From NCBI GenBank assembly GCA_934692625.1, contig CAKUUC010000009.1:1-64000 (forward strand): DNA of 64,000 bases, read 5' to 3'. The notes below the pieces were generated by a model that worked only from the letters and a program-made list of their open reading frames with translations, did not search any database and was not told the origin of the DNA. The position numbers and the translations under genes are program-made. Shown piece by piece: positions 18,054 through 26,225 of the stretch. The number at the start of each line of letters is the position of its first letter. Position 1 is the first letter of the stretch. Source of the stretch: an uncultured Candidatus Melainabacteria bacterium (GTDB taxonomy: Bacteria > Cyanobacteriota > Vampirovibrionia > Gastranaerophilales > Gastranaerophilaceae).

Positions 18054-18250
18054 TTATTCGTTTCCACCAGAAACTGCAACTAATACAATAAATGCTATCC
18101 CCCAAAGTAAAATTGCAAAAATGTTTACAATGGGGATACAAATGCCTAGTACACAAATTCCAGTTTTCCGATACCATAAGTTTCAGAAGAAAAGATATTG
18201 TGTTTTGGTGGTTCTTCTGCCGGTGTTTGGTTCATGTCGAATTGTTCCAT
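18054..18250 (-). pseudogene. Frameshifted small membrane protein gene
   Basis: ATG 18250 reads MEQFDMNQTPAEEPPKHNIF, goes on to SSETYGIGKLEFVY and stops. A second frame continues the same protein: KTGICVLGICIPIVNIFAI, then LLWGIAFIVLVAVSGGNE and stop at 18054. The span of 197 nt is not a multiple of three. The second part matches the widespread small proteins with a CIPIVNI-type helix followed by an aromatic W-x-[FI]. One indel near 18150 breaks it. It is either a decayed gene or a sequencing/assembly error. Confidence 0.6.
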
Positions 18251-18395
18251 AAATAATATTCTATATTTTGTACAAGATGCCCAGAGTTATAATAACATTT
18301 CTAACTGAATAAAAAACATATAAATAGTGGATTTTGGAACAAATTTTGAGATTCTGCCACTTGACAAAATATAGAATATCGTAAATAATGAAAGT

Positions 18396-18451
18396 GTAGG
18401 GCGAGAGCCTTTAAACTTTAGGCGGATTAAAGACTCTGCTTCGCACCCTAC
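18396..18451. repeat. Imperfect palindrome at the 3' end of a peptide gene
   Basis: GTAGGG (18396-18401) pairs with CCCTAC (18446-18451); inside, AGAG/CTCT and GCCT/AGGC can pair further. The stop codon of the 24-aa peptide gene lies within the right arm. It could be a 3' stem-loop or a dispersed repeat unit. Confidence 0.45.
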
Positions 18452-18522
18452 GGTTTTAATAAATTCAATGCTACTATGAGTATGTCAATTGCTAATAGTA
18501 GCATTATTAATTTATTCACCAT
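18448..18522 (-). CDS. 24-residue hydrophobic membrane peptide
   Basis: ATG 18522 to TAG 18448 encodes a 24-aa peptide: one hydrophobic helix (KLIMLLLAIDILIVALNLL) bounded by MVN and a final KP. The site AAGGAGGG lies 7 nt before the ATG, among the strongest ribosome binding sites in the window, which supports real translation. The longer in-frame start at 18648 is unlikely because it overlaps the terminator of the upstream gene. Length and composition resemble type I toxin peptides (Ldr, Fst, TisB class) and small membrane regulators. No antisense RNA gene can be proved by eye. Confidence 0.5.
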   Translation of the reverse strand: MVNKLIMLLLAIDILIVALNLLKP

Positions 18523-18614
18523 AGTTTTGCCCTCCTTTCCGTCCAAATTCTTCGTTAATTTGTGTGTGACGGAAGTTGCATTGTGCAAAACCCTACAAAA
18601 GTTATGGTAGCATA

Positions 18615-18644
18615 AAAAAGTTGGGTTTATTAACTCAACTTTTT
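18615..18644. terminator. Bidirectional terminator after the PQ-loop gene
   Basis: AAAAAGTTGGGTT (18615-18627) pairs with AACTCAACTTTTT (18632-18644), with one G-T pair and loop TATT. It ends the minus-strand gene at 18680-19012. Confidence 0.8.
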
Positions 18645-18679
18645 GCAAATTTATATAATTAAGTGTGATTAACGATATT

Positions 18680-19012
18680 TTACACTGCGGTTTTTAGGGC
18701 TTCTTTATCGACTTCTTCTTTTTGAGTAAGAATTTTTACATTATTTTGAACTTTGTTATGTGGTAATTTTTTGTACTTGTAATACAAAATCATATCAGTG
18801 CCGACTAGGATAAAATTTAACAGGTACAAATATATAACTTTATCCGGAGCGTACAAAATATGGTGCAACATGCCGAGTACATAACCGATTTCAACTAACC
18901 ATAAAAAGTGAATACTTTTACCTTTTACTTCTTTTGATTTGTATGTTTTTACGACTTGAAACGGCCAACTTGCACCGAAACAAACCATCATTCCTGCTTC
19001 TAATAAACTCAT
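18680..19012 (-). CDS. PQ-loop / SemiSWEET-like small membrane protein
   Basis: 110 aa with AAAGGAAAGTGAAATT before the ATG. Three membrane helices: about 5-22 (AGMMVCFGASWPFQVVK), 35-52 (IHFLWLVEIGYVLGMLHHIL) and 60-80 (VIYLYLLNFILVGTDMILYY). The first holds the W-P-F-Q-V-V-K-T-Y-K-S-K segment, a variant of the PQ motif followed by a basic loop as in PQ-loop transporters, and residues 80-110 are a charged cytoplasmic tail. A three-helix unit is the size of SemiSWEET sugar transporters, which work as dimers. The substrate is unknown. It is a monocistronic gene. Confidence 0.6.
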   Translation of the reverse strand: MSLLEAGMMVCFGASWPFQVVKTYKSKEVKGKSIHFLWLVEIGYVLGMLHHILYAPDKVIYLYLLNFILVGTDMILYYKYKKLPHNKVQNNVKILTQKEEVDKEALKTAV

Positions 19013-19125
19013 AATTTCACTTTCCTTTGATATTATAGGGTAACTTCAAATTTATTATATTACTAACAAAAATTATGGAACATATATTTAATTTTTTCAA
19101 AATGTTACTATTGTTCATAAAAAAC

Positions 19126-19154
19126 TTGCCCATCTCGTAAAGTTTGTATAAAAT
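19126..19154 (+). promoter_or_regulatory. Sigma-70-type promoter of the beta-lactamase-fold gene
   Basis: TTGCCC (19126-19131), 17 bp, TAAAAT (19149-19154), 30 bp before the ATG at 19184. GGGGAGGAAGC provides the ribosome binding site. Confidence 0.6.
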
Positions 19155-19183
19155 AAAAGAAAATTGGGGAGGAAGCAGTTTTC

Positions 19184-20386
19184 ATGCCGAAACTAGCAAG
19201 AAATTACGATAGCGTGTACGGAGATCCGTATTATTATCAAAGTTACACAAAGTATAATTACAGTGTTTATGAAAATGTTAGAACTGAAGAACTTAGTCGT
19301 TACGCTTCATTAAGACACGAAAATCGACCAAAGAAAAAAGTTAATAAAAAGAAAAAGTTCGTGCAAGTTTTAGTTGCATTTGTATTCTTTGTGATTATGG
19401 CAATGACCGCTTTACCTTATGCATTCAGTCATGTTACAAAGGCGTTTTTTGAACCTACTCCGCATAGTGCAATTACGGCTGATTTGAATGAAATTAGTTT
19501 CCCTACGACTAAATACTTATCAAATACTTGGGCTTTTGACAATCCAATGTTTAACTATTCTGCAAACGGCAAAACTGCAATGATGACACCGTTAAAAGAA
19601 AATGTAAATATGCCGGTGTTGAAACAAGAATTACTCGGTTTAATGGAACAGTATCCGACAATTAAACCTGCCATTTATGTTTGGGATTATGATACTCAGA
19701 ATTTTGTTAATATCAATGCAGATAAGAGTTATGCAACGGCTAGTATTATTAAAATACCGGTATTAATTGATGTTTTCAAATCAATCGAAGCAGGACAGAT
19801 ATCACTTGATGATAAAATTCCATTGACAGAATATTATCGTTCAGAAGGTTCAGGAAGTTTACAATTCAATGCAAGAAATTCAGAATATACTATTGATGAA
19901 CTTGCAAATCACATGATTACCGAATCTGACAATTCTGCAACAAATATGCTCATGGCAAAAGTCGGTTCAATGACAGATGTAAATCAATCAATTAGAGATT
20001 GGGGTTTGAAAAATACTTATGTTCAAACTTGGTTGCCAGATTTGGGCGGAACAAACAGAACTACTGCAATTGAAATGGCTACAATGTTGTATAATATTGA
20101 CGAAAATGATTCTTTCTTGAGTGAAGAATCAAGGAGTAGAATTCTTAATTATATGGGACATGTTCACAATAATCGACTAATTCAAGCAGGATTGGGTGCT
20201 GGGTCTGTATTTCTACATAAAACAGGTGATATTGGAACAATGTTAGGTGATGCTGGTATTGTAATTGCTCCAAATGGTAAAAAATATTTGGTTGTAATTC
20301 TTGCAAACAGACCTCATAATTCTGTAGCCGGTAAAGATTTTATCGTTCATGCTTCTGAAATTATTTATAATTATATGGTGAAATAA
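19184..20386 (+). CDS. Membrane-anchored class A beta-lactamase-fold serine hydrolase
   Basis: 400 aa. Residues 1-60 are a tyrosine- and lysine-rich cytoplasmic tail (YGDPYYYQSYTKYNYSVY); residues 61-80 are a single membrane helix (VQVLVAFVFFVIMAMTALPY), and the rest faces outward. The catalytic domain (about 145-395) has all three signature motifs of the penicillin-binding/beta-lactamase fold: S187-I-I-K190, S248-D-N250 and K346-T-G348. Class A beta-lactamases and related DD-peptidase-like enzymes share this pattern; the E166-type general base of true beta-lactamases could not be confirmed. A cell-wall hydrolase or carboxypeptidase-like role is as likely as antibiotic breakdown. The stop overlaps the start of ldpA by one base, so they are co-transcribed. 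Confidence 0.8.
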   Translation: MPKLARNYDSVYGDPYYYQSYTKYNYSVYENVRTEELSRYASLRHENRPKKKVNKKKKFVQVLVAFVFFVIMAMTALPYAFSHVTKAFFEPTPHSAITADLNEISFPTTKYLSNTWAFDNPMFNYSANGKTAMMTPLKENVNMPVLKQELLGLMEQYPTIKPAIYVWDYDTQNFVNINADKSYATASIIKIPVLIDVFKSIEAGQISLDDKIPLTEYYRSEGSGSLQFNARNSEYTIDELANHMITESDNSATNMLMAKVGSMTDVNQSIRDWGLKNTYVQTWLPDLGGTNRTTAIEMATMLYNIDENDSFLSEESRSRILNYMGHVHNNRLIQAGLGAGSVFLHKTGDIGTMLGDAGIVIAPNGKKYLVVILANRPHNSVAGKDFIVHASEIIYNYMVK

Positions 20387-21330
20387 TGTTAAAAGATTTG
20401 TTGGAAACAAGGCACTGTTTTAAATTCGTATGTGGTGCCGGTAATGAAGATGTTGAAGAAATCAAACGGTTAGTTTATGTTTATGCAATTGCAGGTTGTA
20501 GATTTTTTGATTTGTCTGCAAATTTAGAAGTTGTAGATGCTGCAAAAGAAGCGTTAGATCTTGCAAAAGTTTATGATGCATATCTTTGTGTAAGTGTTGG
20601 GATTAAGAATGATCCGCATGTGAAAAAAGCCGTTATTGATTATGATAGATGTGTAAATTGTGGTGCTTGTGAAGAAATTTGTCCGCAACATGCAATACAT
20701 TACGGTAAAGTGAAAAAATCAAAATGTATCGGTTGCGGAAAATGTTGGAAAGTTTGTTCAAAAACTGCAATTTCGTATACTTCTGAAGAAAAAGATTTGA
20801 GCGAAGTTTTACCTGCTATTGTAGATAAAAATATAGATTGTATAGAATTCCATGCAATGGGATTAGATGAAAGCGAAATATTCGGCAAATGGAATTATAT
20901 TAATAACAATTATGACGGATTATTGAGTATTTGTACAAGTCGAGGAAAATTGAGTGACGAGGGTTTGGTTGAACGAATTAAGTCTATGATAGAAAATCGT
21001 GAACCTTACTCAACAATCATTCAAGCAGACGGATTTCCTATGAGTGGCGGAGATGATAATTACAAATCAACCTTGCAAGCGGTTGCAACTGCTGAAATTG
21101 TTCAGAATGAAAACTTGCCTGTATATTTAATTTTGTCCGGCGGTACAAATGGTAAAACAACAGAACTTGCTCAAATGTGTGAAATTAAATACCATGGTGT
21201 TGCAATTGGTTCTTATGCAAGAAAAATTGTTAATAAATATGTATCAAGACCGGATTTTTGGTCTAATTCGGAAGTCCTTAAAAGTGCATTAGAAGTTGCT
21301 AAACCTTTGGTTGATACTGTTATTTTGTAA
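20386..21330 (+). CDS. ldpA: LdpA-like Fe-S protein (circadian/redox input homologue)
   Basis: 314 aa. The N-terminus (LLETRHCFKFVCGAGNEDVE, then YVYAIAGCRFFDLSANLEVV) matches cyanobacterial LdpA, whose members begin with W/H-F-K-L-[IV]-C-G-A-S and a DVA-D segment. Two 4Fe-4S ferredoxin motifs follow: CVNCGACEEICP and CIGCGKCWKVCS. The C-terminal domain (about 130-314) has the TIM-barrel-like features of the LdpA C-domain (IQADGFPMSGG, YLILSGGTNGKTTELA). In cyanobacteria LdpA senses cell redox state and feeds the circadian clock. This organism shows no photosynthesis or kai genes in the window, so here it is more likely a redox-related enzyme. It is translationally coupled to the hydrolase upstream and followed by a phosphopantetheinyl transferase. 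Confidence 0.75.
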   Translation: MLKDLLETRHCFKFVCGAGNEDVEEIKRLVYVYAIAGCRFFDLSANLEVVDAAKEALDLAKVYDAYLCVSVGIKNDPHVKKAVIDYDRCVNCGACEEICPQHAIHYGKVKKSKCIGCGKCWKVCSKTAISYTSEEKDLSEVLPAIVDKNIDCIEFHAMGLDESEIFGKWNYINNNYDGLLSICTSRGKLSDEGLVERIKSMIENREPYSTIIQADGFPMSGGDDNYKSTLQAVATAEIVQNENLPVYLILSGGTNGKTTELAQMCEIKYHGVAIGSYARKIVNKYVSRPDFWSNSEVLKSALEVAKPLVDTVIL

Positions 21331-21340
21331 AGAGGTTAAT

Positions 21341-21877
21341 GTGGAAATTTTTTATATTGATAAATCTGAATTTTTACAACATTTTTCGTTATTGGAATTA
21401 GAAAAGTATTCTGATGGACGAAAATACAAATCTCAGGAAAAATATTTAGAACATCTTTGCGGGCTGTATTTGGTTAAAAACATTGCTATGAAGATTTATA
21501 ATATCAAAAATACGGATATTGAAATTATTTCAGATAAACCATTTTTCAAAAGCAGAGAATTGTATTTTAGTGTATCGCATTCTCAAAATATTGTTGCAGT
21601 TGCTTTTTCAAAATATGACATTGGCTTAGATGTTGAGTTTATAAAAAAAAGAGATTTTAAAAGTATTATGAATCATTACAATTTTGAAATTGAAAATCCG
21701 TCGGCTAGAGAGTTCTATAAATTTTGGACGTTGCATGAAGCTGAAATCAAACTGGGACAAGCGCCTGTATCAAAATTTTCTATACCAATGAATGATGAAT
21801 ATTATTTGTCTTGTGTAAGTTCGACTCTCCTTATCTCAAGTTTTGATATTATGAAATTAAAACCGAATTCTTTGTAA
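21341..21877 (+). CDS. 4'-phosphopantetheinyl transferase, Sfp type
   Basis: 178 aa from GTG 21341, chosen for the site AGAGG 6 nt upstream; a longer ATG start would overlap ldpA by 35 nt. It transfers the 4'-phosphopantetheine arm of CoA to a carrier-protein serine. The two signature blocks are visible: GLDVEF (Mg-binding Asp and Glu) and FWTLHEAEIKLGQ (WT-x-x-EA-x-x-K). It is shorter than the usual 220-240 aa Sfp enzymes, nearer a minimal form. It is 10 bp after ldpA and likely in the same operon. The target could be the fatty-acid ACP if no acpS exists elsewhere. Confidence 0.8.
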   Translation: MEIFYIDKSEFLQHFSLLELEKYSDGRKYKSQEKYLEHLCGLYLVKNIAMKIYNIKNTDIEIISDKPFFKSRELYFSVSHSQNIVAVAFSKYDIGLDVEFIKKRDFKSIMNHYNFEIENPSAREFYKFWTLHEAEIKLGQAPVSKFSIPMNDEYYLSCVSSTLLISSFDIMKLKPNSL

Positions 21878-21927
21878 TCAGAAGTTTAAGACTTGTACAT
21901 TTTTCATCAAAAATATTGAATTTTCTG

Positions 21928-21936
21928 TGATATAAT
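21928..21936 (+). promoter_or_regulatory. Extended -10 promoter of glmU
   Basis: TGATATAAT is a consensus extended -10 element, 37 bp before the glmU ATG. AAGGAGAGAAAA gives a strong ribosome binding site. Confidence 0.6.
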
Positions 21937-21972
21937 CGCTTTAGTGAAAGTCGAAAATTTAAGGAGAGAAAA

Positions 21973-23256
21973 ATGGATATAAAAGCGGTTATTTTGGCAG
22001 CCGGAAAAGGTACCAGAATGAAATCAGAAACAACACCAAAAGTTTTGCATCAAATTATGGGTAAAACATTATTAGGTTACGTATTAGATAATGTTAAAAA
22101 TTTTGCATCTGAACAGTTTGTAATTGTGGGACATCACGCACAAGAGGTTGAAGATTTTGTAAAAACAAATTATACAAACGCTAAAACAGTTCTGCAAACT
22201 CCGCAGTTAGGCACAGGGCATGCTGTTTCCATGGTTTGTCCGACATTAGAAAATTATGACGGTTTAGTTTTGATTTTATGCGGTGATACTCCATTGATTA
22301 AAGAAGAAACTTTGAAATCTTTTGTAGAATTCCATAAATCCAGCAATTCTGATATTACAGTTATGAGTACGATTTTTGATAATCCTACAAATTACGGCAG
22401 AATAATTAGAGATACTGACAATTCGTTAAAATGTATTGTAGAAGAAAAAGATGCCACCCCTGAACAAAAGGCGGTAAAAGAAGTTAATGCCGGTATTTAT
22501 TGCTTAAATTGGGGCAAGGTTAAATCTGCATTTCCTCAACTAAAAACAAATAATGCACAAGGTGAATATTATTTGACGGATATCATTTCTTGGGGAAAAG
22601 AACAGGCTTTGAAGGTAAATGCATTTATTCTTGATGATAGTGACGAAATTTATGGTATAAATTCTCGTTTGAATTTGGCTACTGCTACAAAAATTATGAA
22701 CAGACGTAATCTTGAAAGATATATGGTGAATGGAGTTACTATTGTTGACCCTGATTCTACTTGGATTAGCGAAGATACAGAAATCGGAGTGGATACAATA
22801 ATTTACCCTGCAACATATATTGAAGGTAAAAATAAAATCGGTAAGTCTTGTAAAATCGGACCTTGTGCTCATTTAAGAGGCGGTGTAGAGGTTTGTGATA
22901 ATGTTAAAGTCGGAAATTTTGTAGAAGTAAAAAAATCAAAAATTTCTTCAAATACAAATGTTGGACACCTTTCTTATATCGGAGATTCAGAACTCGGGGA
23001 ACACGTGAATATCGGTGCAGGAACGATTACCGCAAATTATAATCCTTTGACAAAAGCAAAAACAAAAACTGTGTTGAAAGATGATGTCAAAATCGGTTCA
23101 AATACTGTTCTGGTTGCGCCTGTAACGGTTGAAAACGGAGCAAATGTAGGCGCAGGAACTATTGTTACAAAAGATGTTTCTGCTTGGTCACTTGCAATTA
23201 CCCGTTCACCGTTGAAAGTTATTGAAAATTGGGTGAAAAAGCAGTTAGAAAAGTAA
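21973..23256 (+). CDS. glmU: Bifunctional UDP-GlcNAc synthase GlmU
   Basis: 427 aa, slightly short of the usual ~455. The N-terminal uridyltransferase domain starts LAAGKGTRMKSETTPKVLH, the nucleotide-binding signature, and contains LGTGHAVSM and the metal-binding CGDTPL. The C-terminal half is the left-handed beta-helix acetyltransferase, with hexapeptide repeats (IGPCAHLRGG, VGNFVEVKKS, HLSYIGDSELG, GAGTITANYN), including the conserved acetyl-CoA-binding stretch. It makes UDP-N-acetylglucosamine for peptidoglycan and, if present, lipid A. It has its own promoter and terminator. Confidence 0.95.
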   Translation: MDIKAVILAAGKGTRMKSETTPKVLHQIMGKTLLGYVLDNVKNFASEQFVIVGHHAQEVEDFVKTNYTNAKTVLQTPQLGTGHAVSMVCPTLENYDGLVLILCGDTPLIKEETLKSFVEFHKSSNSDITVMSTIFDNPTNYGRIIRDTDNSLKCIVEEKDATPEQKAVKEVNAGIYCLNWGKVKSAFPQLKTNNAQGEYYLTDIISWGKEQALKVNAFILDDSDEIYGINSRLNLATATKIMNRRNLERYMVNGVTIVDPDSTWISEDTEIGVDTIIYPATYIEGKNKIGKSCKIGPCAHLRGGVEVCDNVKVGNFVEVKKSKISSNTNVGHLSYIGDSELGEHVNIGAGTITANYNPLTKAKTKTVLKDDVKIGSNTVLVAPVTVENGANVGAGTIVTKDVSAWSLAITRSPLKVIENWVKKQLEK

Positions 23257-23278
23257 ATTTTATATAAATATTGAAATG

Positions 23279-23303
23279 AGTCGGTAAAATTTTTGTACCG
23301 ACT
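23279..23303 (+). terminator. Intrinsic terminator after glmU
   Basis: AGTCGGTA (23279-23286) pairs with TACCGACT (23296-23303), followed by TATTTTTT. Confidence 0.8.
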
Positions 23304-23314
23304 TATTTTTTGAG

Positions 23315-23342
23315 TTGATTTATTAGGTTAAAGTTCTATTAT
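23315..23342 (+). promoter_or_regulatory. Sigma-70-type promoter of hydG
   Basis: TTGATT (23315-23320), 16 bp, TATTAT (23337-23342), 22 bp before the ATG at 23365. AGAAGGGAAT is the ribosome binding site. Confidence 0.55.
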
Positions 23343-23364
23343 TGAATAGAAGGGAATTTAATTT

Positions 23365-24789
23365 ATGTACAATCCGAAATCTACAGTAGCAGAAGAATTT
23401 ATAGATAATGAAGAAGTTTTGGCAAGTTTAGAATTTGCAAAAAATAATAAAAGTAACGTTAAACTAATTGATGGAATCTTGGATAAAGCAAAATTAGGTA
23501 AAGGGCTTACTCATAGGGAAGCGGCAGTTTTGCTGGAATGTGATATTGAAGAGAAAAATCAGGAAATTTTCAATCTCGCAAAGAAAATTAAACAAGATTA
23601 TTACGGAAATCGAATAGTTTTGTTTGCTCCGTTGTATTTGTCCAATTATTGCGTAAACGGTTGTGTTTATTGCCCGTATCACGCTAAAAATAAACACATT
23701 CCACGTAAAAAGATGACACAAGAAGAGATTAGGGAAGAAGTTATTGCTCTTCAAGATATGGGACATAAACGTCTTGCGATTGAAACTGGCGAAGACCCTG
23801 TAAACAACCCGATTGAGTACATTTTGGACTCATTAAAAACAATTTATTCTGTACATCACAAAAATGGCGCAATTCGTAGAGCGAATGTCAATATTGCTGC
23901 AACAACGGTTGAAAATTATCGTAAATTGAAAGAAGCCGGAATCGGTACATATATTTTGTTCCAAGAAACTTATAATAAAAAAGCGTATGAAACCTTACAC
24001 CCAACAGGGCCAAAACATAATTATGCTTATCATACTGAAGCAATGGACAGGGCGATGCAGGGCGGAATTGATGATGTCGGTTTGGGCGTTTTATTTGGCT
24101 TAGAACTTTACAAATATGAATTTTCAGCACTTTTAATGCATGCAGAACATTTGGAAGCTGTATATGGTGTTGGTCCTCATACGATTTCTGTTCCGAGAAT
24201 AAGACACGCTGATGATATCAATCCTGATGAATTTGACAACGGAATTGATGACGATACATTTGCTAAGATTGTTGCTTGTATTAGAATCGCGGTACCTTAT
24301 ACCGGCATGATTATTTCAACGAGAGAGTCTGCTGAATGTAGAAAACGAGTTTTAGAACTTGGAGTTTCTCAAATTAGTGGCGGTTCAAAAACAAGTGTAG
24401 GCGGTTATGCAAATCCGGAAGTCGAAAAAGAAGACGAGAAAACTGCACAGTTTGATGTTTCAGATAGAAGAAGTCTTGATGAAGTTGTAAAATGGCTTAT
24501 GGAACTGGGGTATTTGCCTAGTTTCTGTACGGCTTGTTATAGAGAAGGTCGTGTTGGGGATAGATTTATGTCAATTTGCAAACAGCAACAAATTCATAAC
24601 TTCTGCCACCCGAATGCGATAATGACATTGGCTGAATATTTGGAAGATTATGCAAAACCTGACACTAAAAAAGTCGGCGAAAAACTTATAAGTAAAGAAC
24701 TTCAAACAATTGATGATAGTAAAATTAAATCAATGACCGAAAAATACTTGGAAAAAATTAAATCGGGCGAAAGAGATTTCAGATTTTAA
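23365..24789 (+). CDS. hydG: [FeFe]-hydrogenase maturase HydG (radical SAM)
   Basis: 474 aa, normal length. The radical SAM cluster is C96-x3-C100-x2-C103 in CVNGCVYCPY. The C-terminal second-cluster motif distinctive for HydG is present: CTACYREGRVGDRFMSIC and HNFCHPNAIMTLAEY. HydG cleaves tyrosine to make the CO and cyanide ligands of the hydrogenase H-cluster and works with HydE and HydF, which are not in this window. ThiH is the main alternative, but the C-terminal cysteines and the length favour HydG. It implies an anaerobic, hydrogen-producing or hydrogen-using metabolism. It is a single gene with its own promoter. Confidence 0.9.
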   Translation: MYNPKSTVAEEFIDNEEVLASLEFAKNNKSNVKLIDGILDKAKLGKGLTHREAAVLLECDIEEKNQEIFNLAKKIKQDYYGNRIVLFAPLYLSNYCVNGCVYCPYHAKNKHIPRKKMTQEEIREEVIALQDMGHKRLAIETGEDPVNNPIEYILDSLKTIYSVHHKNGAIRRANVNIAATTVENYRKLKEAGIGTYILFQETYNKKAYETLHPTGPKHNYAYHTEAMDRAMQGGIDDVGLGVLFGLELYKYEFSALLMHAEHLEAVYGVGPHTISVPRIRHADDINPDEFDNGIDDDTFAKIVACIRIAVPYTGMIISTRESAECRKRVLELGVSQISGGSKTSVGGYANPEVEKEDEKTAQFDVSDRRSLDEVVKWLMELGYLPSFCTACYREGRVGDRFMSICKQQQIHNFCHPNAIMTLAEYLEDYAKPDTKKVGEKLISKELQTIDDSKIKSMTEKYLEKIKSGERDFRF

Positions 24790-24816
24790 AAGTTTATTTC
24801 ATTTTTAAACAAAATG

Positions 24817-24825
24817 TGATATTAT
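24817..24825 (+). promoter_or_regulatory. Extended -10 promoter giving a near-leaderless mRNA
   Basis: TGATATTAT ends 6 bp before the ATG at 24832, so transcription would start at or very near the start codon. No ribosome binding site is present, in line with leaderless translation. Confidence 0.45.
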
Positions 24826-24831
24826 TTTTGT

Positions 24832-25371
24832 ATGAATTTTGAAGAGAAAACATTGTCATCAAAGGTTGTGTATGACGGGAAAGTAATGACCGTGATAAGA
24901 GATGACGTTGAAGTTGCAGACGGACATAGGTCATTTAGAGAAGTTGTAGTGCATAACGGTGGAGTCGTTGTGATTGCAATGAAAGATAGAGAAACAATTT
25001 TGCTGGTCAAGCAGTTCAGATATCCATTGAAACGGGTTAATGTTGAACTTCCTGCGGGCAAACTTGAGATTGGTGAGAATCCTGATTTTGCGTGTAAACG
25101 TGAGTTGGAAGAAGAAACAGGATATCGGGCGAAAGATTGGAAATCTTTGGGATTTATCAATACTACTCCCGGAATATGTACGGAGAAATTGTATTTATAC
25201 TTGGCTCAGAACTTGGAGTTTGTTGGAGAACACCCTGACGAGGGCGAAATTTTGAAATGTGTTGAATATAAATTAGATGAAGTTTTTGAAATGATTAAGA
25301 ATGGTGAAATCAATGACGCAAAAACGATTTGCGCCTTGATGAGAGCATTTTGTAAGGAGTTTGTATTGTAA
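24832..25371 (+). CDS. ADP-ribose pyrophosphatase-type Nudix hydrolase
   Basis: 179 aa. The Nudix box GKLEIGENPDFACKRELEEE continues TGYRAK (consensus G-x5-E-x7-REUxEExGU). The arrangement of the N-terminal strands (VVYDGKVMTVIRDDVEV) and a VELPAGKLE lead-in match NudF-like ADP-ribose hydrolases. It would hydrolyse ADP-ribose to AMP and ribose phosphate. The 3' end couples (TAATG) to the HAD gene. Its mRNA appears to be leaderless. Confidence 0.85.
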   Translation: MNFEEKTLSSKVVYDGKVMTVIRDDVEVADGHRSFREVVVHNGGVVVIAMKDRETILLVKQFRYPLKRVNVELPAGKLEIGENPDFACKRELEEETGYRAKDWKSLGFINTTPGICTEKLYLYLAQNLEFVGEHPDEGEILKCVEYKLDEVFEMIKNGEINDAKTICALMRAFCKEFVL

Positions 25372-26162
25372 TGATAAAAATGATTGCGACGGATATTGAC
25401 GGAACTATTTATAGTCCGAAAATCGGATTTAGTCCGAAAGTTCGTGAATGTATGAAACAACTTTGTGGTATGGGGGTTAAGGTTGTTTTGGTTACGGGGC
25501 GAATGCATTGTTCTGCTTGTCATGTTGCTGATGAATTGGGTCTTGACACCCCGATAATATCATATCAGGGCGGGTTGGTGAAAGATAGAGCGAATAATAC
25601 TTTATATAGGGAGAATTTGCCGTCAGAGTATGCCAAAGCGATTATAAAATGGGCAAGAGAGAACAAGATTCATATTAATTTGTATATTGATGACAAACTT
25701 TTTGTAGAAGAAGATAACGACATAATTAAATATTACACTAGCGATAAATTTATAGATTATACGGTGTGTTCGTTTGATGACTTGGAGATTGATAATGTCA
25801 ATAAGATTTTGGCGATAGACTTGCATGATGCCAAGAAGGTTACGTCTTGGGTAAATGAGTTGAAAGGGCGCTATCCGGAGTTGTTTATTGTCAAATCTAC
25901 CCCATATTTTTGCGAAATAGGGAGTGAAAAGGCGAAAAAATCATGTGGAGTCAACTATTTGCGTAAGTATTGGGGCTTGTCGGAAGATGAAGTTTTGACG
26001 ATAGGTGACCAGAATAACGATATTGACTTGGTAAAAGCGGGTGGAATCGGTGTAGCAATGGGAAATGCGACAGATGAACTCAAATCCTGTGCTGATTATA
26101 TAACAGATACTGTCGAAAACGATGGCTTTGTCAAGGCTGTAGAGAAGTTTGTGCTTAAGTAA
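25371..26162 (+). CDS. Cof-type HAD hydrolase
   Basis: 263 aa. Motif I is IATDIDGTIY (nucleophile Asp and acid-base Asp), motif II is VLVTGRMH, and motif IV is LTIGDQNNDIDLVKAGGIGVAMGNATDEL, all standard for class IIB (Cof) phosphatases; the cap domain lies about 85-190. Such enzymes dephosphorylate sugar phosphates, FMN or similar compounds. Start and stop overlap with the Nudix gene (TAATG), so they form a two-gene operon for nucleotide and phosphate clean-up. Confidence 0.85.
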   Translation: MIKMIATDIDGTIYSPKIGFSPKVRECMKQLCGMGVKVVLVTGRMHCSACHVADELGLDTPIISYQGGLVKDRANNTLYRENLPSEYAKAIIKWARENKIHINLYIDDKLFVEEDNDIIKYYTSDKFIDYTVCSFDDLEIDNVNKILAIDLHDAKKVTSWVNELKGRYPELFIVKSTPYFCEIGSEKAKKSCGVNYLRKYWGLSEDEVLTIGDQNNDIDLVKAGGIGVAMGNATDELKSCADYITDTVENDGFVKAVEKFVLK

Positions 26163-26187
26163 GTTAGGGTTGACAAAAGAAAAGTAG

Positions 26188-26207
26188 GTCGGCATTGCAA
26201 TGCCGAC
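26188..26207. repeat. GTAGGTC-type palindromic repeat, copy 1
   Basis: Perfect 10-bp inverted repeat GTCGGCATTG/CAATGCCGAC preceded by GTAG, 25 bp after the HAD gene stop. Related units lie at 29561-29583 and 47503-47523. It may double as a terminator. Confidence 0.7.
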
Positions 26208-26225
26208 GGTGTTATTCTTTATCAC

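Noticed and set aside
18523..18648. Long version of the 24-aa peptide (66 codons).
   Set aside because: The upstream part overlaps the terminator of the PQ-loop gene and has no ribosome binding site; the strong site precedes the internal ATG.
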